Source: Arctopsyche grandis | Lineage: Eukaryota; Arthropoda; Insecta; Trichoptera; Hydropsychidae | Assembly: GCF_051622035.1 (NCBI RefSeq) | Contig: NC_135362.1 | Location: 17,570,501-17,634,500 of the forward strand | Direction: 5' to 3' | DNA: 64,000 nucleotides | Part shown: positions 52,203 to 62,864 of the stretch, in pieces | Layout of the letters: each line of letters begins with the position of its first letter | How positions within the stretch are numbered: position 1 is the stretch's first letter | The notes under the pieces: model-generated | Told to the model about the DNA's origin: nothing | Database searches by the model: none | What the model saw: only the letters and a program-made list of their open reading frames with translations | Translations under genes and position numbers: made by a program

Positions 52203-52452
52203 GTTAGCTCAGTGGTAAGATTAGATTAGGTTAGTTTATTTTTTCTATTGAGGGGTCGTGGGTTCAATCCCTAGGTTGGTGTTGCTGGCCAGATCTTGTA
52301 TTTATGTGACTCCAGGTCATTCATTTCGTATCAGAGTTGATTGCCAATTTATATGATTTCATTGTTGAAATAGTTCCACCAAGTTTGCAACCTATTCCTG
52401 TTTCTCAAAAATCTGAGCTTCTAGTATGTCAGAATTGTTGATTATTATAAAA
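52203..52452 (+). mobile_element. tRNA-derived SINE copy
   Basis: The head GTTAGCTCAGTGGTAAG is a near-canonical A box, and GTGGGTTCAATCCC is the B box. The body has TGCCAATTTATATGATTTCA and TTGAAATAGTTCC. Together with 51796 it forms a close SINE pair, and it ends where the TACTAG repeat starts. Confidence 0.85.
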
Positions 52453-52619
52453 TACTAGTGTTGGACCCGTTGATTTCAACGGGTGGTTTCGAAAAGGAAT
52501 TGAAACTCGAATAAAAATAAAGTTAAAGATATTGAATCGACTGGTTTCGGAAAGAAATTGATGCACGAATTACGAAGTGATTACGAATTACGAACTACGT
52601 TTTGTGCATCGCCGACCTC

Positions 52620-53175
52620 CTGACGCCTTTGCCCCCGATGCCTCCGTCGCTCCGGGGCCTTCGGCCCCAGCGCCGCCGGCGCCTCCGGCGCCCCCGACGC
52701 CTTCGGCACCCCGGGGGCTTCGCCCCCAGCGCCGCCGACGCCTCCGGCGCCCCCAGCACCCCCGATGCCTTCGGCACCCCGGGGGCTTCGCCCCCAGCGC
52801 CGCCGACGCCTCCGGCGCCCCCAGCCCCCCCGATGCCTTCGGCACCCCGGGGGCTTCGCCCCCAGCGTCCCCGATGCCTTCGGCACCCCGGGGGCTTCGC
52901 CCCCAGCGCCCCGATGCCTTCGGCACCCCGGGGGCTTCGCCCCCAGCGCCGCCGACGCCTCCGGCGCCCCCAGCGCCCCCGATGCCTTCGGCACCCCGGG
53001 GGCTTCGCCCCCAGCGCCGCCGACGCCTCCGGCGCCCCCAGCACCCCGGATGCCTTCGGCACCCTGGGGGCTTCGCCCCCAGCGCCCCCAATGCCTTCGG
53101 CACCCTGGGGGCTTCGCCCCCAGCGCCCCCGATGCCTTCGGCATCCCGAGGGCTTCGCCCCCAGCGCCCCGATGC
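52620..53175. repeat. GC-rich tandem array of UUC-loop hairpins
   Basis: It alternates GATGCCTTCGGCACC (TGCC-TTC-GGCA hairpin), GGGGGCTTCGCCCCC (GGGGGC-TTC-GCCCCC hairpin) and, in some units, CGACGCCTCCGGCGCC. About nine units occur, either short (about 40 bp) or long (about 66 bp). It is extremely G+C-rich in an A+T-rich genome. Confidence 0.9.
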
Positions 53176-53523
53176 AAAAATGAAAAAAATGAAAAAACTG
53201 AAAAAATGAAAAAAATGAAAAAACTGAAAAAATGAAAAAAATGAAAAAACTGAAAAAATGAAAAAAATGAAAAAACTGAAAAAATGAAAAAAATGAAAAA
53301 ACTGAAAAAATGAAAAAAATGAAAAAAATGAAAAAATGAAAAAAATGAAAAAACTGAAAAAATGAAAAAAATGAAAAAACTGAAAAAATGAAAAAAATGA
53401 AAAAAATGAAAAAACTGAAAAAATAAAAAAAATGAAAAAACTGAAAAAATGAAAAAAATGAAAAAACTGAAAAAATGAAAAAAATGAAAAATATGAAAAA
53501 AATGAAAAATATGAAAAAAAAAA
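53176..53523. repeat. A-rich tandem array (TGAAAAAA / CTGAAAAA units)
   Basis: Repeats of ATGAAAAAAATGAAAAAACTG-like units with small variations over about 350 bp. On the minus strand this translates as Phe/His/Ser-rich low-complexity sequence, not a gene. Confidence 0.95.
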
Positions 53524-53640
53524 ATTTTGTTCCCCATACTGGTTGATGGTTGATCGTCCGTCACATACAAATATACAAATATACAAATATACAAATATAT
53601 TTAGCGACAGTCCGTTTTTATATATATTATTATACTACCC

Positions 53641-54357
53641 ACTCCACTCTGTAAAAATTTATGTATTTCTCGCAAAAATTTTTTGTACATATATTGAGTT
53701 TGTCCCTTGATGTTTATATAGTATTGTATAAAAAATATGTACAACATATGTACATATATATAAATATAATTTTATTTCTAAAATGTTTGAAATTGTAGTA
53801 CTTGTGTACCAAAAAATTGGTTTATCAGTAATAAAATTAAAAAAATATATATTAACAGAAAATACATTAACGATATTATTTCAATCATCGCGCGTCTACA
53901 TAAATACATACATATGTATGTACATGTATGCATATATGAATGCATGAACAGTTCATTTATACCACTATATAGCTCCAGCCAACAGCAGTGCGAAAAATAT
54001 TCTTTATTATGTACATTCTATATGGATACAATCGTATGTGACGTATCCGATACAGCAGTAATCGACACGAACCATTCGTGTTATACAGCGGTACATATGT
54101 ATTACCGAAATGTATCAATCAGAACTGGTTTTCTTTGACAATTGTGAAAATATTCACGCATGACATGACATCATAGTGGCGAGTGCACCCGTACTAATGG
54201 AAGTGCTGTCATGTGCATATATTTTGGGAAAAGTCATATTTTTACAAAATTGACTCGACAATACTAGCAATATTGCGCTATATCATAGCGCTATGTAATG
54301 GATATATTTACATATGTATAAGCCGACTTTGCCTTGGACTAACGTCCAAAACAAGTA
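53641..54357. other. A+T-rich spacer
   Basis: ATGTATGTACATG microsatellite fragments and unremarkable sequence. A 74-codon frame at 53914 has no domain. Confidence 0.5.
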
Positions 54358-54360
54358 TAA

Positions 54361-54641
54361 GGGCGAAATCACACAGCGTGGGATGCGGTATGTGGTACGT
54401 CGACAAGTTCTCCTATATTTCTTAAAACCGCTATCGATCACAGTCAAGCAAGGATAAATAAAACCATACAATTTGACCGAAAAAGGTCTAGAGGGGGCGG
54501 GGTGTACCAGTCGTTTGGTCGGCCAGCCGGACGGTCAAGGTATACGTACCAGGTATGCAACGTTTTTTATAAATGTTTAAAACTATCTAAAAAAAAATCC
54601 CACGTACAATATCCCGCATCCCGCGCTGTGTGTTCGCGCCC
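54361..54641. mobile_element. PIF/Harbinger-like MITE, 281 bp
   Basis: The left end GGGCGAAATCACACAGCGTG and the inverted right end GGGCGCGAACACACAGCGCG match closely, continuing into GGATGCGG on both sides. TAA flanks it on both sides (54358-54360 and 54642-54644). TWA 3-bp duplications and GGG-type ends fit PIF/Harbinger. It has no transposase. Confidence 0.85.
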
Positions 54642-55024
54642 TAAACGTACCGAAAACGCACAGTACCGTATAGTATGAATATAAGTAGTCTGATCCGTGC
54701 AATGTTGTGCCGTGCAGTTCTGGATAATATATACGGGCCATTAATTATTTTTCAGTTTCTACTGGAACCAGCAACTACTGAAATTTTCCTTTAATCATTT
54801 AATCATTAAAATGATCAAATATTCAACACTTTTTCGTAAGCTTATTCTAGTTCCATAAATAAATAGCTAATGAAACTTTCACCAAGAAATGTATACATAT
54901 AATACTTACTATTCAGCATCCCATACTGTCTGGAATACATTGTTTTCACCAGACTTAGGATACTTAAACAATAGTGAACCATTTTTTGTGAGTTTAATTA
55001 TCCTGGCCGCCTAAGTCTGAGCAT
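54642..55024. other. A+T-rich spacer
   Basis: Nothing recognised. Confidence 0.5.
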
Positions 55025-55610
55025 CACCATTTAAAGCTATTCACCATCCACTGTTGGGTGATGGTCTCTCCACCACGCTTCCGCTCGTCTCTGTTTTGCG
55101 CAACTCTCATCCATCTCACCCCACACATTTTCCTAATTTCGTCTACCCATATTCCTTGTGGTTTTCTTTTTCCCTTTTACATTCTCTCGGATACCATTGT
55201 AGCACTTCTTTTGTCCACCTTTAGTCCACTTTTCTAGTTACGTGACCCGCCTATTGCCATTTCAATCTCTTCACTCTATCCACTATATCCACCACCCTTG
55301 TCATGCTCTTCACCCACGTATTCCGCTTCTTATCTTTTCCCATTATCCCATACTTATTTAAGTGCATTGGACTTAAATAAGTATGGGAGTATGCAATTGT
55401 GTCAATTTTCAAGTTTTACATCCATACGTCATCACTGGCAAAACACATTGATCGAAGATCTTTTCCTTCAGGCAAAGTGGCACTTTTGATTCAAAAACAG
55501 CATTCATTCGTACAAATGCTAATTTCACTCCATCCTAATTGCATACGTCTCTTTATTTCTTCTTCTTTACTATCGATCATGTCTATTATTTGTCCTAAAT
55601 ATAAATAATT
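55025..55610 (-). mobile_element. RTE-family LINE, 3' fragment with hairpin insertion
   Basis: The plus strand carries TTCACCATCCACTGTTGGGT, CATCCATCTCACCCCACACA and ACGTGACCCGCCTATTGCCA. The minus strand encodes VPLCLKEKIFDQCVLPVMTY followed by GCKT, matching the RTE C-terminus. A foldback at 55347-55387 interrupts it. Stops make it non-functional. Confidence 0.85.
55347..55387. repeat. Perfect 17-bp inverted repeat, 7-nt loop
   Basis: CCCATACTTATTTAAGT, spacer GCATTGG, then the exact complement ACTTAAATAAGTATGGG. The copy at 43606 has GCATTGGACT continuing normally, so the right arm here looks newly templated from the left arm. Confidence 0.9.
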
Positions 55611-56461
55611 ATTGACAACTTTTACTATTTATCATTCATTAATGTAAAATAAATACTATGGTTACTATGAAACCTATAGGAAGCAGTGGACACATTCTTA
55701 TAAAGCTTTGACGCAATTTTCTAGCTTTTACGCCACCTCATTGCACACATAAGAACTTTAAAATGCTCCGAAATGAATAACGAAAATATTGTCTTGAAGG
55801 GGTTGGAGCACGTCTGTGTATCGGGGGTGTCTCTGACTCTACAAATCCGCCCTCTTCCTGCGCCACCTCACTCCTCCGCCACCCGGGCACAGGACATTCG
55901 ATTTCGGGGGATTTGGTCCGGGGATATTCGGTTTTTTTTTTCGGTTCCCTTTTATATTTATGTGTTTAGCTTTATGACTCAACCGGAGTTACTTACGCCT
56001 CTCCGCCGCGCGACGGGGGGATACTTTAACGTAAATTATGTGACAAAAGTGGTCGTATTTTTTACGGTCTTCGGCGCGCACCGCTCATACGAATGGGCAC
56101 ACGCTACTACACACAATACCTGATGTCTGTCTGTCTGTACGTCTCTGTATTTCTCCTTGCGGATCGACATCCATTCGCACGGGGGAGGCTGGGGTGGTTC
56201 GTATCGCCTTTTATTGCCCATAAATATGTTTGCAAAAGGAGGAGGTGTGGTGGCGAAAGACGGACACGTGCCGCGAATCCGAATCGCTAATGACGCGCTC
56301 GTATTTGAAACAGTGCATCGGAAATGATCTTGTTAATTTTTAAAGTGATAGATGACTTATTTAAAAAAAATTATACTTTAATTTGGTCATATGATCGTAG
56401 TATGTTGATACATTGTATGTCAAAAGTTATGATGCTATTTGTCCAAATGAGGTATTACACC
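55611..56461. promoter_or_regulatory. Island at 55785-56330
   Basis: Low-repeat and G+C-richer, with a 116-codon frame (55773-56123) and an opposing 61-codon frame, neither with a domain. Candidate regulatory DNA flanked by A+T-rich sequence. Confidence 0.25.
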
Positions 56462-56882
56462 ACAGCATGGTGCACTGGTAGAGCTATTGCATACCAGTAG
56501 AAGAGATGGGTTCAAGTCGCGGTCAATTACTATGCTGGCGAAATCTTATGGTTATTAAAAGCACAAATGCTAGCTGAATTGTTGTGACAGATCTAATAAA
56601 TCGGTATCTTCCAGCTCAGTTTCTCGCAAATTCGAGTTATTAGCATCGAGTATTTACCTATGTACATAAATTAGTTTTCGCACATTTGCTGTCTGTCAAA
56701 AAATTTCATGTCTTTATTGTATTCCTATATTATATTCTATGTCCTGTTATGCTTGAAAAATTGTGAGTACTTATTTACAAAAATAATCTAACCATATTTC
56801 TCGCCTTGGGGTAATTCTTGTATTGGCACATATGATGTATGTATGTATGTATGTATGTAATAAAAATAAAAATAAATAAATA
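56462..56882 (+). mobile_element. tRNA-derived SINE copy
   Basis: Head GCATGGTGCACTGGTAGAG and B-box-like ATGGGTTCAAGTCGC. The body has GGTTATTAAAAG, GACAGATCTAATAAATCGG and TTTCTCGCAAATTCGAG. It ends in (TATG)n and AATAAAAATAAAAATAAATA. Same subfamily as 51796. Confidence 0.75.
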
Positions 56883-57180
56883 CCATATTTTATTTAGCTT
56901 GGGTCTAATTTGTGTCAGCAAAACTGAAATTCTATTATTATTGGTCAACATATTCTAGTGCAAGGTTTTCCAAACTATTTCTACTACGGAAAATTAAGCA
57001 AATCTTGAAAGTTTGATTTATTTTGCAATAAAAAAATCTAACCAAAAAAACATTTGTTTTCAAGCGTTAACCATATAAATCTTTTTGGGCGCAAAACATC
57101 TTTTGGGCATTCGAGGATGCAAAATATTTTTTTCTTAAGGGAGTTAATATCAATTTAAACGGGGACAACGATTTATTAAC

Positions 57181-57400
57181 CATCAATATAGTTTAGTGGT
57201 TAGCGTATGATGCACCAACTGATAGGTCATGGGTTCAGTCCCTGGCCAGACCTTAGATATACATATGTACATATGTACATATGAAACTCCAGATCGATCG
57301 TTTCCTAATAAAGTTTCCCAATTTATCTGATTTAATTGTTGAAATGGTTCCAATTTCCAATCCTCATTTGTCACCATTATTTGAGTATAATTTCAAATTT
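57181..57400 (+). mobile_element. tRNA-derived SINE copy
   Basis: TAGTTTAGTGGTTAGCG (A box) and CATGGGTTCAGTCCC (B box), then CTCCAGATCGATCGTTTCCT and CCAATTTATCTGATTTAATT with GAAATGGTTCC. An ACATATGT run is inserted between head and body. Confidence 0.85.
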
Positions 57401-57486
57401 ATAAAAATAATATTAAAAATTTATAAAAAAGTTCATTTTAAATATATTTATGTTTTATATGGAAGGTATATGTATGTATGTACATA

Positions 57487-57993
57487 CCAGCAGTAGCATG
57501 GACTAGTCGTTAGCATATCTTGCTATGGTCAGTGCGGTTACGAGTGCGAGTCACACTGGTTGCTGCTGGCCAGACCTTGGTTTTGTGACCAGGTCGGTCG
57601 TTTCCTATCATAGTTTGCCAATTTTCCTGATTTTCATTGAAACGATTCCTGCAAAATTGACTTTTCCTCCCCATTCCTCTCGCAAAATCTTGAGTTATTA
57701 TGTTATATCTCAAGGTTCGCCGGATTTCTCTCCATAGACATCTCTGTGGATAATTATTGTATAAAAATTCGTCTTGTTGTATAAATATTTGTTGATCGTA
57801 TTGTATACGATGTTTGCAATGGAATTTGCTATATTTGACCATATGTACATATGTAGGTGTATAATTTCGAATTATGTATTATATAATTTGTTGTGTTTAT
57901 TGTTCTTTATAGTAATGTGATGCGATCTGTAATGACGACTTTACATAGATTGATTTAATAAAATAATAAAAAAATAAAATAAAAATATGTACA
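57487..57993 (+). mobile_element. tRNA-derived SINE, near full-length
   Basis: CAGCAGTAGCATGGACTAGT, CGTTAGCATATC and a diverged B box (GAGTGCGAGTCACAC), then TGGCCAGACCTTGG, GTCGTTTCCTATCA and TTTGCCAATTTTCCTGATTT. The tail has ATCTGTAATGACGA and AATAAAATAATAAAAAAATA. With the copy at 61738 it defines the family's 3' end. Confidence 0.85.
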
Positions 57994-58058
57994 TATTATA
58001 TTTTAAAAAAATATCTATTAGTAATAATATCTATTAGAAATAGAATAACGTACGAATA

Positions 58059-58308
58059 TGAGCCGTTATATTTGAAAGTTGCGGAAGTCCAGTTTTCAGG
58101 TCCAAAAACACTATTTCATTTTGACTTTATAAATTATTATCACTACCATTAATTCGATTTTACCGGAAAGACAGAAATACAGAAAAAATAATTACAGGCC
58201 ACTACTATTTTTAAATACTAAACGCAAAACATTATATTTAATGTTTTGCGAGATATTTCTCGAAATGAAAAAAAATGGACTTACGTCAATTTCAAATATA
58301 ACAACTCA
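58059..58308 (+). mobile_element. TA-flanked MITE, family A
   Basis: Ends TGAGCCGTTATATTTGAAAG and TCAAATATAACAACTCA, with TA on both sides (58057-58058 and 58309-58310). Internal TGCGAGATATTTCTCGAAAT also occurs in the 4692 copy and, reversed, at 50737. 250 bp. Confidence 0.85.
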
Positions 58309-58939
58309 TATTTGAAGTTTAAATTATAGCATTTTGTTTAAAAAGCAATTTTAACTTTTGTATTTAATATTGTATCATTTTGATATCATATTTTTTGTGG
58401 CACACTTTACGTGGAACTCAGTTTGGAAAAGCCTTGCTGATCAGAACATCTTAGCTGAATTATAGAAATCTCATTTTTTATCTTATTGGCAAGTAAAAAT
58501 GATGTAAAACATTTAACCTGCATACATTCATATATTTTAGTACTATAAAAGCAGCTAGCTTAAATTAAAGTTGAAGAGCATTCGATATGGAATCCAGTCA
58601 CGTATACGAAGATTTGTATCACGATCTTAATAATATTGCAACATGCAACAATATACTGTATGCAATGTATACTGTATGTATACTGTATGCAATGTATGCA
58701 ATATACCTAAGAACTCTAAGAGCCTAAGAGCTATAAGGAGCAAACTTGAGTTTCCGTTATTGAGCTCCGTTATGTGAATCAGGTAACAAGCATGCACCTA
58801 CATATGTACATACATATGTACGTAATATTGTGAAATCAATAATTATGTATCATAGTCACTTCATTCTAAAGTGTATGACAATCAAAGTTCGTAGTAAATA
58901 TCGATGACTTGGTGCATGGATATTGTATGTCCATTTTTT
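58309..58939. other. A+T-rich spacer
   Basis: Short tandem ATACTGTATGCAATGTAT units near 58650-58700. No gene. Confidence 0.5.
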
Positions 58940-59148
58940 TAATTTTTATCGAATTTTAAGTTTGTAGATGCTGGAATAATTCAAGTTTTTCCTTTCAAGG
59001 TAATTTATGTATACCCATAGATATATAATACTATATCTATAATATACTATATCTACATATGTGTATACCACATAAATTACCTTGCAAAGGAAAGAAAAAA
59101 AACCTGAATTGTTCCAGCATCTACAAACTTAAAATTCGTTACAAATTA
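58940..59148. repeat. Long hairpin, about 70-bp arms
   Basis: GAATTTTAAGTTTGTAGATG from 58951 is mirrored by CATCTACAAACTTAAAATTC ending at 59137. The complementarity continues inward through CTGGAA, CCTTTC-AAGGTAATTTATG and GTATAC, with a few mismatches. The loop is about 50 nt of TATATCTA-type sequence. It could be a foldback MITE or, if transcribed, a small-RNA precursor. No target duplication was resolved. Confidence 0.8.
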
Positions 59149-61666
59149 AAAAATGAACATACAATATCTGTATTGCCATCGATATGTATGTATGTATGTA
59201 TAGCTATTTCGGGCGTGGTTCAAAACTTTTCGGTTGCATTTTAAATGGATCGTTTGTATACTTCACGTGTGCCGCTAATGGAACTGACCTTGATGAGTGC
59301 ACTTCGCATCCGTCTTTGGCACCAAAACGTGATCCACCACGGCGAGAAGGGGTGGAGGACATACATAGATGGGTTGAAAGGGAGAGTGTAAGGGCCGGTC
59401 GTGGGTGAGGCCCTATCCGAGGACGGGTAGTGCGGTGTAAGGGGAGAGGAATGGGTCGGATCCAGGGCGGCTGATGGTGGCTTCCTCTACCTACATCATA
59501 TATAATGGTAAATCTGCCGTGAGCCAGGTCCTAACCGAACCAATATTTCATCCCTTAACTAACTTCGTACGGTTGCTATGTATAAGCCTATTTGTTACAC
59601 TCTTCAAGGGGCCCCGATAGCCCATACCCTCACCAGCACCCTATCTCCTTCTCCTGCCCTTCGTCCCACTCCTCTCAGACCCAGTCAACGCAAATAAAAC
59701 CGGGAATACGCCCCCGCTCATCATCACGCTTTTCCCCCCTGTTCCACATTACAAAACTTATGTGTGAATGCTTTATGTGTGGGTATTGAAAATATGTAAT
59801 TTTCATTTTTATAAATGGTTATTTTATCTTGAATTAAATTATTATACTTAATGTTTATATGGAATTTGGCAAAGTCGACTGTAGTTTCACCACATCTGCT
59901 ACCCTTAGCATGTGCGGTGAAGCCAACACCATTTCAGTTAAAGAGGTCATTTATATATTTCAGAGCAGTGACCAAACACGAGCTACTATAGGGGGTAGCA
60001 CGGACACACTCTCCCTTAACCAGAATCTCACATACGTACATAAATATAAAGTAGTGTTGAAAGTAATATGTTAACATTTCCCATTTTCAAAATTAAAATT
60101 ATTGTAGGTGAACTTATTCAACTCGGCAAAAAATCATTGGGAAATAATCGGTTAACGAAATCTTGTCATTTATTTCTGAAACTTACCAAAACTTCAATAA
60201 ATTTATGTTCAACCACACTTTGATTTTTTTCAATTTTCACACTTATAAATCGTATTATTTGACAGTACATAATTAAGTTTCGACCCTGTATGTGTATTTA
60301 CATTTAATATACAAACTTGCAATTTGAACTCACACATCATTAAGGCTCTTAACGCCGACTTGCCCCTGCGTTTGGTCATAATTTTCAATTAGTCAATCAA
60401 CTCGCCCTACGTGTTAAGGGTTAAATCAATCATTCCGCATGGGGAGGAAGAGAGAGTCAACCGGATGCATTTCTTGAGTAATTAATCGTCCAAGCCGGTG
60501 ACGATTCATTTCACTTAACAAGCCAACGTTGGTTGGGGAAGGTCATCGAATAGCTCATATATTATAATATGATATACATATGTGCATATAGCATCAGAAT
60601 TTACAAGGACGAGTACTTCGAGTCGTCGTAGCCAGACCCAGATGTAGCATTGGCTGTTCATAATTGAGTGGCAATATAAGAACGTCGTCTTCGATGGCGA
60701 GGTAGCATCGAATCAGCATCCGGGCCGGTTCATTTCGCATTTGTCAAAAGGAATCGAATCCGGCCGGCATACCCTTCCGCGCGAATGAGCAAAATATATG
60801 AGACTGCTTCCGTGAGATCCGTCTTTCTATCTCGGCACCGGGGTAGGAAAAACTCGGAGGGGCACCCGGAATAAATATGTACGCGTGTGTGCGTACGAGA
60901 AATATGGCTTCCACGGGACGAATTTCCAAAAAAAATATATATATCCACCCCACTCTCATCCCTTCTTCGTATATGTATAAATGAAACATGGAGCAGGGTC
61001 AGGAGGGTTGTGGCGAATTAAAATTCAAATCACGAGTCGGCGATCAGTCGTGAGGCGGCCGCCAACTGGCCCCTGTCGGCCACCTGTAAAGGCAACTTCA
61101 AAGTTTTCCCTTTTTCTTATATAATATAACTTTTATTTATATTTTGCAACCGACAGTTTTATTAAAATAATATTAGCTTTGAAAAAAAAACAAGATTGTA
61201 TCTCTACAATACAAATATATATGTATATAAATCAAAATTCGCTCACACTTACATACATATGTGGGTATGCACTGGAAAATATTTACGAATAATCTTAATT
61301 TTTCTACATATTTATGTATGTATGTATGTATGTACGTATTTCGGTTTCAATTTTATTCTATTTTGAAAATTAATTGTGGTAATTTCCAAATAGGAATCAA
61401 AGCATGGAGGGTGGTTTTAATGTTTGCTAAAATGAGTTTTCCATTATTGATTCAAGCATTTACCCACATTGATACAAAGAGATACTTTATTGGTCGACTC
61501 TGTGGAAATTGGCAAAGAGCGGCAGCTTGGCCGATACCCTCGGTGGTTCAACGCTTGGACAATCCTACGAAATGTATTTTATATAGAAAGATTATTTTGT
61601 TTTTTTTTATAAATATAGAAAAATAGTTATGTACAGTATTTTTAAGTATACTATTGGAAATATATA
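59149..61666. promoter_or_regulatory. Islands at 59210-59770 and 60330-61100 in A+T-rich DNA
   Basis: Two low-repeat G+C-richer islands. Frames of 60-121 codons occur; the longest (61261-61626, plus) is Phe/Ile-rich with no domain. Candidate regulatory DNA, no gene called. Confidence 0.25.
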
Positions 61667-62656
61667 TGTTAGAGTCGAAGCGTATTTTCAGTTCTAATAC
61701 ATATATTCCAACTGGCGTTTTAGGTCATACATATTTTAGCCAGCAGTTTGGCTTAGTGGTAGCGTATATATTTAGTACCACTGAGGTCAAAGGTTCGAGT
61801 CCTCGCCACTGCCGGTTAGATTTGGGGGTTTTGTGACTCCAAATCGATCGTTTCTCTATCAGAGTTTGCCAATTTTATCTGATCATTGCTGAAACGGTTC
61901 CTGAAAATTAGTATTAGATCTAATCCTGTTGTCACAAAAATCTGCCTGTGTATAATTTGTAATAATTATACACAGTAATCTGAAATCTATAGATATCTCT
62001 ATAGACATCTCTATAATTTCATATTTATTTTATGTATAAAAATTGTATACAAAAAAAAATCTAAAAATAATCCATAGATGTCTCTATGATTATTATTTCT
62101 GATTAATTGTTATATGCTATATATTCTGATTGTATATGTATGTATTACTGTATTTCTGATTTCTGATTGTTTATGTATTCTGTATTTCGTTAACGTACAC
62201 CCGTCGCATTGGAGCAAATCTGTAATGGCGAGTGTATATTGATTTGTAACAATAAAATAAAATAAAACATTCGAACAATGTGCGCCAGTTGTAATATAAT
62301 ATCTTTAACAGTTTTGATGTTTTCCGAATGCTTTAGAATTCAATAATGCGTTAATATTTGCTAGGTATTACGAATTATGGTAATGAGTATCATATTACGA
62401 GAAATCTAAGAATTTGTTCAAAACATAAATATAACTTTCCAACTCAATTTACTAGTCGATTTTCACGAAAACCTAAGATCTCCATATATGTAATCTTATT
62501 TATGTGCATACATAGAGTTGAAGAGTATTTTCAGTTTTAATATATTTTGACATCGCCATATACATAAAACAACTTACGTGGGTAAGTGGGCTAGACTGAA
62601 TATATTCCAACTAGTCAAATTATATTACAAATGGAAGATACACTTCAACTGTAACA
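61667..62656 (+). mobile_element. Repeat family R3, split by a SINE
   Basis: 61667-61737 (GTTAGAGTCGAAGCGTATTT, then CCAACTGGCGTTTTAGGTCA) and 62269-62656 together match the reverse complement of 46179-46702. The match breaks exactly where the SINE lies. The right end ACACTTCAACTGTAAC is the inverse of the left-end motif, so the family has inverted termini. Confidence 0.7.
61738..62268 (+). mobile_element. tRNA-derived SINE, best-preserved promoter
   Basis: A box TGGCTTAGTGG (61749-61759) and canonical B box GGTTCGAGTCC (61792-61802). The body has CCAAATCGATCGTTTCTCTA and GTTTGCCAATTTTATCTGAT; the tail has TCTGTAATGGCGAGTGTATA and AATAAAATAAAATAAAA. It is nested inside repeat R3. About 530 bp, probably full-length. 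Confidence 0.9.
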
Positions 62657-62864
62657 TATATACAAATTATATGTATATATGCATACATAGTTATTATATT
62701 TTATACATATATATATTATATTATAAATTATATATTTATAATTTGAAATCAACACTGTTCATTTAAGGACGATTTATTCAAATACTTATTACCAAAGACC
62801 ATTCATCGACAGGAGTATTCATCAAAGACCATTCATCAAAAACTTCGATAAATTGTAAAATATT

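Larger units (their letters stand above)
52453..53640. repeat. Composite repeat: palindrome, GC-hairpin array, A-rich array
   Basis: It opens with TACTAGTGTTGG and a perfect 9-bp stem (ACCCGTTGA-TT-TCAACGGGT, 52465-52484). The GC-rich array and the A-rich array follow, and then four tandem ATACAAAT units near 53570-53598. Open frames of up to 337 codons cross it on both strands, but they simply reflect stop-poor repeats. It may be a non-autonomous mobile element; terminal repeats were not found. Confidence 0.6.

Noticed and set aside
52620..53523. CRISPR-like repeat array
   Set aside because: The repeats have no unique spacers, and the context is a eukaryotic genome.
52577..53594. Long open frames (up to 337 codons, both strands, several frames) of Pro/Ala/Gly or Phe/His-rich protein
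   Set aside because: They overlap on both strands and come from a stop-poor GC-rich tandem array and an A-rich array. No domain and no codon signal.
61741..61815. Possible functional tRNA gene
   Set aside because: A and B boxes are good, but the acceptor stem does not pair. The sequence continues into the SINE body shared with eight other copies.
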